From: CAYVMN01 sp964452575
GTDB lineage: Bacteria; Desulfobacterota; DSM-4660; Desulfatiglandales; Desulfatiglandaceae
Direction of reading: 5' to 3'
DNA length: 20,221 bases
Assembly: GCA_964452575.1 (NCBI GenBank)
Contig: CAYVMN010000074.1
Span: 1-20,221, forward strand
How positions within the stretch are numbered: the stretch's first letter is position 1; each line of letters opens with the position of its first letter. The position numbers and the translations under genes are program-made. Shown one piece after another: positions 15,782-20,221 of the stretch. Below the pieces are notes generated by a model. That model was not told the origin of the DNA, ran no database searches, and saw only the letters and a list, made by a program, of their open reading frames with translations.

Positions 15782-17059
15782 TTATTCATTCTCTTCTGTT
15801 ACCAGCATTTCTTCGGGGATCTCCATGCACTCGCTGATGGCCTCTTTGAAGTGGATCGCCCGGATTCCCAGGTCATATTCCTTTGAAAGGTCTCTGATCT
15901 GATCAATGCAATTGTGGCATGGGACAAAGATGACCTTGGCACCCGTCTCCCGGATCTGCTCTGCCTTGACCTTTCCCCCTTTCAACCGGTGCTTCTTCAT
16001 CTCGCCGCCCATGGGCATGGCACCGCCACCCCCGGCACAGCAGTAATTGTAATTCCCCTGGTATTTCAAGGGACGAAAGTCCTCAGAGAGGTATTCCGCA
16101 AGACGCCTGTTCTTCTCGGCCAGACCTCCACTGCGAATTATATTACAGGGGTCTTGAACAGTGGTGGGTTCCTTTATCTTCTCCCTAATCCTTATCCGGC
16201 CGTCCCGTATGTAGTCATGAAAGAGTTCAACCGAGTGAATCACCTCTTGCTTGGGGGTGTATCCCAGCCAGGTGGGCGCTTCGAACCGAAGCGCTCTGTA
16301 CGCGTGCCCTCATTCGGTTATGGCAACCTGTTGCACCTCCAACTCCTCCGCCCTCTTAAAGGTATTCTCGACAATCATCCGGGAGGTCTTCAAATCCCCG
16401 CAGAACATGGAGAGATTCGTGTCATCCCACCCTGGCTTGCTGCAATAGGTGTAGTCTTCACCCGCCAAGTGAAAGATCTTGGCTACCTGCATCATGTCCT
16501 GTGGGTAAAACATAGGTTCCCTTGCATTGACCGTATACAGTATCTTTGCACCCTTTTTATCGATAGGTATCTTTAGGCCCTTCAGCTCTGCCGCGGTCTC
16601 CTCCTCACACCACTCTATGGTCTCCACCCAGTTCTCATCCGTTACCGCCATCTGGTTACCAAACCCTTTGTAATTCTCTATGGCCTTGAGAAGACCCTCC
16701 GGGGCGATCCCCTGCGAAAACAGCAGGCCCCTCAGCAGCGATATCATCAGCGCTATGTCTATTCCAAAGGGACAATACAGGGTACACCGCCGGCACATAT
16801 TGCACTCGTAATAAACAGTGTCATAGACCCTCTGAAGATAGTCCCTATTCACATTGCCCTTCTTTCTCATGATCTCCTTCAAGAACCTCACCTTGAAGGA
16901 AGGAATCATCCTGGGGTCATTTTGATTGGCCGAATAGTAGTGGCACGTGTTTGCACACAGACCGCAATGGGTGCAGATGTCAAGCCACATCTTGAACCGG
17001 GCACCCATCCTGGGCTTCAAAAAATCAATGATCGCTTCTGCCCTTATCTCTTCACTCAT
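15782..17059 (-). CDS. tmcB: selenocysteine-containing TmcB/HdrD-like iron-sulfur oxidoreductase
   Basis: Fe-S oxidoreductase of 425 residues, translated through an in-frame TGA (16310-16312) as Sec250. Two [4Fe-4S] motifs come first (Cys29/32/35/39 and Cys86/89/92/96). A first, degenerate CCG-type domain follows (Cys206, Cys220, then TE-U-GHAYR). The second CCG domain is complete (Cys305, Cys340-Cys341, Cys381/Cys384). The frame after the TGA continues without gap into the C-terminal half, and the TGA takes the place of a cysteine that I recall as conserved in TmcB/DsrK relatives. A SECIS-like hairpin follows at once. The ATG at 17059 has AAGGAG 7 nt upstream, better than GTG 17065. It follows the membrane b-type cytochrome gene by 37 bp. 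Standard gene calling would split it into 251- and 153-residue pieces. The family could also be called HmcF- or DsrK-like. Confidence 0.87.
16276..16294 (-). promoter_or_regulatory. bacterial SECIS element for Sec250
   Basis: In the mRNA, 15 nt after the UGA, GCGCUUCG and CGAAGCGC form a perfect 8-bp stem around a GUU loop. The loop G is the 24th nucleotide after the UGA, within the distance usual for SelB-dependent bacterial SECIS elements, and the GU in the loop matches the known preference. The hairpin lies inside the coding sequence, as bacterial SECIS elements do. Confidence 0.8.
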
Positions 17060-17096
17060 GATCACACTCCTTCACACCATATCCATCCGGATTCCT

Positions 17097-17762
17097 CTAA
17101 ACCGAATAGCCCCTCCGGCCAAATTCAATCCCGGTGGATCCTCTGGAAAAGAAAAACAGCACATAATGGGACAACTTCGTGAACGGAATCAATATCAGCA
17201 TCAACTCGCCTGAAAGCATATGAATCAGCTGCATATTGTCACCCCAAAACCCAACGCCGTCCAGGGTCCCGTGGACCAGAAAATATCCTGTCACAAACGG
17301 TAAGGCCGTAACAACAAGAAGAAAATAATCCGAAAATGTGGAAATCAGGCGGATGTCAGCCGAAAAGATGCGCCTCAAAAGAAAAAAGATGGCAATTGCC
17401 AGAAAAACGAGTGTCATCCAATCGGCCAGCCCATTAGGAATGGACGACCAGGACCACTCAAACCGCGACTCCTCCCACAGGGTGATATGGCCCGAATACC
17501 ATATGGGCACTATAATCAGACAGAGGTGAAATATGTACCCCAAGATTGTAACAACAGGATTCTTGACGACATCCTTATTGAGCGGGAGGACCCAACGGAC
17601 AAGCGTGGCAAATATATACTTCCAGCTAAAATGTTGATAGATGATCGTGTCCCTTTTCAGAGATGAGAAAAAGAACATGGCTACCCGCAGGATACTGCCT
17701 ACGATAAAGACTATGAATGCCAGCCAAAGGAGCGGGCCTTCAACAAATGAATAAAAGTCCAT
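17097..17762 (-). CDS. tmcC: TmcC-like b-type cytochrome membrane subunit (NarI-like fold)
   Basis: An integral membrane protein of 221 residues with about five transmembrane helices (near 8-32, 70-95, 112-132, 143-165, 178-206). Four histidines in helices, His79, His92, His181 and His199, can ligate two b hemes; the 18-residue spacing of the last pair equals that in E. coli NarI. It would exchange electrons with menaquinone and pass them to the cytoplasmic TmcB-like subunit. ATG 17762 is preferred over GTG 17786 because AAGGAG lies 6 nt upstream. HmcE, DsrM and TmcC are related; no multiheme cytochrome gene (TmcA) is next to it. Confidence 0.85.
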   Translation of the reverse strand: MDFYSFVEGPLLWLAFIVFIVGSILRVAMFFFSSLKRDTIIYQHFSWKYIFATLVRWVLPLNKDVVKNPVVTILGYIFHLCLIIVPIWYSGHITLWEESRFEWSWSSIPNGLADWMTLVFLAIAIFFLLRRIFSADIRLISTFSDYFLLVVTALPFVTGYFLVHGTLDGVGFWGDNMQLIHMLSGELMLILIPFTKLSHYVLFFFSRGSTGIEFGRRGYSV

Positions 17763-17786
17763 GAACCTCTCCTTTCCTCCGACCAC

Positions 17787-17924
17787 TCATTGCATCTTGA
17801 GGGGGTCCTCAAAGAAGTTGGCCTTATTGTCGGGATGTGGGCCTTCAAAAAGCGACGTGAGACCCCTTTCTAAAACATGCTTAGACCTTAACTGCCCAAT
17901 CTTTGATGGAATGGCATATACAAT
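17787..17924 (-). CDS. probable small protein upstream of tmcC-like, non-standard start
   Basis: A 45-codon frame ends at TGA 17787-17789, 24 bp before the tmcC-like ATG and just before its Shine-Dalgarno, as expected of an operon gene. The C-terminal sequence (SLFEGPHPDNKANFFEDP) is strongly protein-like, rich in Asp, Asn, Pro and Phe. There is no ATG, GTG or TTG after the in-frame TGA at about 17943. The only near option is ATT at 17924, with AGGGGA 7 nt upstream. It could be an AUU-started peptide, the tail of a decayed gene, or chance. I do not recognise a family. Confidence 0.4.
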   Translation of the reverse strand: MVYAIPSKIGQLRSKHVLERGLTSLFEGPHPDNKANFFEDPLKMQ

Positions 17925-17993
17925 GAAAAAATCCCCTGCAAGTCAAGAGAAATGAGCACCCGCATCCTCTAACCCCCTGTCAGACCTAACGCC

Positions 17994-18022
17994 TTGACAC
18001 TGTGCCACCTCTCACTTACACT
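17994..18022 (+). promoter_or_regulatory. sigma-70 promoter of the sigma-54 activator gene
   Basis: TTGACA (17994-17999) and TACACT (18017-18022) are 17 nt apart, placing the transcription start about 35 nt before the ATG at 18067. Confidence 0.6.
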
Positions 18023-18066
18023 CTCTTAAAGGAAATAATGATCCTGGGGCAGGCGCCGAGGGGTTA

Positions 18067-19419
18067 ATGAAACTACCATCTGAGAATCAGACAGAAATCA
18101 TTCTGGATAGCATAGCCGACGGCGTCTTTACCGTTGATGCAAAACAAAAGGTCACTTCTTTTAATCGGGCTGCCCAAGAGATAACCGGGATCATAAGAGA
18201 GGAGGCGATCGGTAGGCATTGCTGGGAGGTCTTCCGAGCAAGTATTTGCGAGGGACAATGTTCCCTCCGCCAGACCATGGAAACTGGCAAGTCCATTGTG
18301 AATCAGCCCATATTCATTTTGAACTCACAAGGGCAAAGAATCCCGGTCAGCATTTCCACGGCCCTCCTGAAGGATGAGAGGGGTCGAGTCATAGGAGGAG
18401 TGGAGACCTTCCGTGATCTGAGCGTAGTGGAAGCGTTACGCAAAGAACTCGAGAATAGGCACTCTTTTTTTGACATTATAAGCAAGAATGAGGGGATGCA
18501 CCGCCTTTTCGGGATTCTCGAGCAGGTGGCTGAAAGTAATACTACTGTCCTGCTTGTCGGTGAAAGCGGTACAGGGAAAGAGCTCTTCGCAAAGGCAATC
18601 CACTCCTTGAGTCCGAGAAAAACGGGGCCCATCATAACCATCAACTGTGGAGCTCTGCCCGACAACCTTCTTGAATCAGAACTCTTTGGGTACAAGGCTG
18701 GCGCATTCACCGACGCCAAAAAGGATAAACCGGGGCGTTTGGCGCTGGCAGAAGGAGGGACCCTTTTTCTGGATGAAATCGGTGATATATCACCCGCACT
18801 TCAGGTCCGGTTACTTCGCGTATTGCAGGATAAGGTCTACGAACCTCTTGGCAGTACCAAATCCCTTAAAGCGGATGTTCGTATTGTTGCCGCAACCAAT
18901 AGCGATTTGGAAGAGCTTGTGAGAGGGGGAAGCTTCAGGCAGGACCTGTATTACCGCATAAATGTAGTGAAGCTTGTTCTTCCCCCATTGAGGGACAGGA
19001 AAGAGGATATCCCCCTATTGGCTGATCATTTTATCCGCAAGTTTAACCGATTAAATGCCAAGGAAATCCAGGGATTATCCCCTGAGGTATTTCCCATCCT
19101 CATGTCCCATGATTTCCCTGGGAACGTCCGTGAGCTGGAGAACATCATCGAATACGCGAACGTTGTTTGCAAGAACAGCCTAATCGGTAGTAAACATCTC
19201 CCCGATTACCTGGTGTGCGGGTTGAATCGAACAAGGCCGTTGATGCCTGAAGACAGCCCAAAAGGGACCATTTCCTGGGAAGACGTGGAGCGTAACTTCA
19301 TCTACGAGGTATTGAGGCGGAACGAGTGGAATAGGTCTGCTACGGCCTCCCAGATAGGCATTCATATCTCCACCCTGTGGCGAAAGATGAAGCGACTTAA
19401 TATTAAGGCCCCGAGGTAA
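18067..19419 (+). CDS. PAS-domain sigma-54-dependent transcriptional activator (Fis-type HTH)
   Basis: This 450-residue bacterial enhancer-binding protein has an N-terminal PAS domain (about 8-120), a AAA+ core, and a C-terminal Fis-type HTH (about 405-448, ATASQIGIHISTLWRKMKRL). The core has Walker A GESGTGKE (165-172), the sigma-54-contacting GAFTDA loop (212-217) and Walker B GTLFLDEIGD (231-240), so it should be active. There is no receiver domain; the PAS domain is the sensor. It contains Cys52, Cys61 and Cys65 (HCWEVF...ICEGQC), which may sense redox state or hold a cofactor. It is divergent from the TmcCB-HdrCB operon, a plausible target, but I find no convincing -24/-12 promoter between them. 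Confidence 0.93.
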   Translation: MKLPSENQTEIILDSIADGVFTVDAKQKVTSFNRAAQEITGIIREEAIGRHCWEVFRASICEGQCSLRQTMETGKSIVNQPIFILNSQGQRIPVSISTALLKDERGRVIGGVETFRDLSVVEALRKELENRHSFFDIISKNEGMHRLFGILEQVAESNTTVLLVGESGTGKELFAKAIHSLSPRKTGPIITINCGALPDNLLESELFGYKAGAFTDAKKDKPGRLALAEGGTLFLDEIGDISPALQVRLLRVLQDKVYEPLGSTKSLKADVRIVAATNSDLEELVRGGSFRQDLYYRINVVKLVLPPLRDRKEDIPLLADHFIRKFNRLNAKEIQGLSPEVFPILMSHDFPGNVRELENIIEYANVVCKNSLIGSKHLPDYLVCGLNRTRPLMPEDSPKGTISWEDVERNFIYEVLRRNEWNRSATASQIGIHISTLWRKMKRLNIKAPR

Positions 19420-19440
19420 CAGTGCCAGAAAGAAGATTTA

Positions 19441-19623
19441 TTGCATAACTGCAATGTCTTTCCCGCTTCGGGATTCCAATTTGTACCAATGTACGATTAT
19501 GGCTACCCCATTAAGCCCGAAGAAGAGATCGAGGTGCTCAAGGCTGAGGCAAATTCCATGAGAAGTGCATTGGATGAGATCAACCGACGAATCGAGGAAC
19601 TGGGCAAAGACTCTTCAGAATAG
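19441..19623 (+). CDS. small DUF5320-like coiled-coil protein
   Basis: A 60-residue protein in the same frame as the activator and 21 bp after its stop. The N terminus is aromatic (FQFVPMYDYGYPI), and the C-terminal half is a short coiled coil (EEEIEVLKAEANSM... INRRIEELGK) resembling DUF5320 proteins, which in sulfate reducers often accompany redox or regulatory genes. The Gly/Met-rich N terminus of many DUF5320 proteins is missing. The start is TTG with a weak AAGAAG; ATG 19489 would give a 44-residue form. Family assignment is tentative. Confidence 0.6.
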   Translation: MHNCNVFPASGFQFVPMYDYGYPIKPEEEIEVLKAEANSMRSALDEINRRIEELGKDSSE

Positions 19624-19685
19624 CATCGTCTCTGGTCTCTTCACGAATGGGTACAGCCCTTGTCACCGTAAGCGATGATAGGTGG

Positions 19686-19710
19686 GGGCAGGCCAGATGG
19701 AGACCTGCCC
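19686..19710. terminator. stem-loop between convergent genes, possible terminator
   Basis: GGGCAGG (19686-19692) and CCTGCCC (19704-19710) form a perfect 7-bp stem with an 11-nt loop. Flanking ACGAAT (19643-19648) and ATTCGT (19714-19719) could form an outer stem. It lies between the DUF5320-like gene and the convergent receiver-like gene. The downstream T tract is poor (TCTATT), so efficiency is doubtful. Confidence 0.4.
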
Positions 19711-19810
19711 TCTATTCGTATTGGATCATTGGATCGAATCAAGGCACTCAGACGCATATATGGTTCGAATGCCGGTGGGCCCTAGCCCTTTGCCTCAGCG
19801 ACCAAATCTA

Positions 19811-20197
19811 TTAGGTGCGGCTAGACTCGAGGCCCCTAATATACTTTAAGCGCGCCACGAGATCCTTCCCTTCCTCCTCACCTGGGCAGGGAGGCAACTG
19901 ACACATCAGCCCCAACCCCTCACTTGCCTCGTGAAACTCTTCAGGAGACATAGGGCTTACAGCCGCACAATTTATCATTGGGTTTATGGACAGCACTTCA
20001 GCCGCCAGTTTCAGTCCGGTCATGTCCTCTAGTTTTTCTAGTGTGACCACGAGATCGATGTTAGTCCCTGAAGCGATATCCAGGGCCTGGCTTCCCGATT
20101 CTGCCCAAAAAACCTGAACATCTTCACACTCTGCCAGGCCCGACGCCAGTCCAGCCAAAGCCTGCTTATTAGGGGTCACCAGCAATAATTTAAACAT
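19811..20197 (-). CDS. degenerate receiver-domain (pseudo-receiver) protein
   Basis: A 128-residue stand-alone protein with the alternating strand/helix pattern of a CheY-like receiver (FKLLLVTPN, DIASGTNIDLVVTLEKLEDMTGLKLAAEVL). Key residues are replaced: the acidic pair after strand 1 is Thr8-Pro9, the phosphorylated Asp is Leu53 (aligned from DLV to MTG), and the conserved Lys region is unusual (LPPCPGEEEGKD). Phosphorylation is therefore unlikely, and it may act by protein contacts. ATG at 20197 has GGGAGA upstream. The promoter lies outside the window. The receiver fold is inferred from pattern only. Confidence 0.65.
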   Translation of the reverse strand: MFKLLLVTPNKQALAGLASGLAECEDVQVFWAESGSQALDIASGTNIDLVVTLEKLEDMTGLKLAAEVLSINPMINCAAVSPMSPEEFHEASEGLGLMCQLPPCPGEEEGKDLVARLKYIRGLESSRT

Positions 20198-20221
20198 GAC
20201 TATCTCCCAAACTAGGAATCT

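Noticed and set aside
15914..16576. 220-residue plus-strand ORF opposite the TmcB-like gene
   Set aside because: It is antisense to the selenoprotein frame, which carries clear Fe-S motifs and a Shine-Dalgarno; the plus-strand product shows no family pattern.
16941..16955. Sigma-54-like TGGCACG...TTGCA on the plus strand
   Set aside because: The GG to GC distance is 9 nt rather than the required 10, and it lies antisense inside the TmcB-like coding sequence with no gene properly placed downstream.
15782..17065. Nonsense-mutated or frameshifted pseudogene of an Hdr/TmcB-like protein
   Set aside because: The frame is continuous, the only interruption is a TGA at an expected Cys position, all other cluster ligands are intact, and a SECIS-like hairpin follows immediately. 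Selenocysteine explains all of this better than decay.
17763..18066. Sigma-54 promoter between the activator and the tmcC-like gene
   Set aside because: No GG-N10-GC match with acceptable flanks was found on the minus strand. The nearest candidate, TGGCAC at about 18001-18006 (minus), lacks TTGC at the right spacing.
1..20221. CRISPR arrays, tRNA/rRNA genes, insertion sequences or integrase/att sites
   Set aside because: Reading both strands showed no regularly spaced repeats, no cloverleaf-like tRNA, no transposase or integrase, and no terminal inverted or target-site repeats.

Overview
The window looks like a chromosomal segment of an anaerobic Gram-negative bacterium of the sulfate-reducing Desulfobacterota type. 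KdsB (activation of the LPS sugar KDO) indicates an outer membrane. The TmcBC-like and HdrBC-like redox genes, and an apparent selenocysteine codon inside the TmcB-like gene, fit a sulfate reducer or syntroph. This placement is by gene content only; no rRNA gene is present.

Layout. 1-149 (-): start of a DtxR-family metal regulator with a strong promoter. 387-2204 (+): soluble double-GAF histidine kinase. 2384-6000 (+): promoter, FmdB-type zinc ribbon, a second zinc-ribbon protein, queD, kdsB and recJ, closely spaced. 5997-8515 (-): hflK, hflC and a double-ACT protein, converging on recJ. 8516-8819: divergent promoter region. 8820-9128 (+): DUF721/DciA-like protein. 9109-11170 (-): DUF1015 protein and a TrmN6-like methyltransferase. 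11266-14152 (+): MTA/SAH deaminase and a membrane-anchored M23 peptidase. 14219-17762 (-): redox operon tmcC-like, tmcB-like (Sec), hdrC, hdrB. 18067-19623 (+): PAS/sigma-54 activator and a small coiled-coil protein. 19811-20197 (-): degenerate receiver protein.

The centrepiece is the TmcB-like gene at 15782-17059 (-). Read naively it is two ORFs broken by a TGA. The reading frame is continuous through that TGA, which sits where a conserved cysteine is expected (TE-C-GHAYR). A perfect 8-bp stem with a GUU loop begins 15 nt after the UGA, as expected for a bacterial SECIS element. I interpret it as a selenoprotein of 425 residues with Sec at 250, not a pseudogene. With its di-heme b-type membrane partner and HdrC/HdrB, it probably forms a route for electrons between the membrane quinone pool and cytoplasmic thiol/disulfide or ferredoxin-type carriers.

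A 45-codon frame just upstream of tmcC-like (17787-17924, -) has a convincing protein-like sequence but no ATG/GTG/TTG start. It may be an overlooked small protein. Other points of interest are a dyad inside a probable hdrCB promoter, a degenerate receiver domain, and a structured leader before the zinc-ribbon/queD genes.
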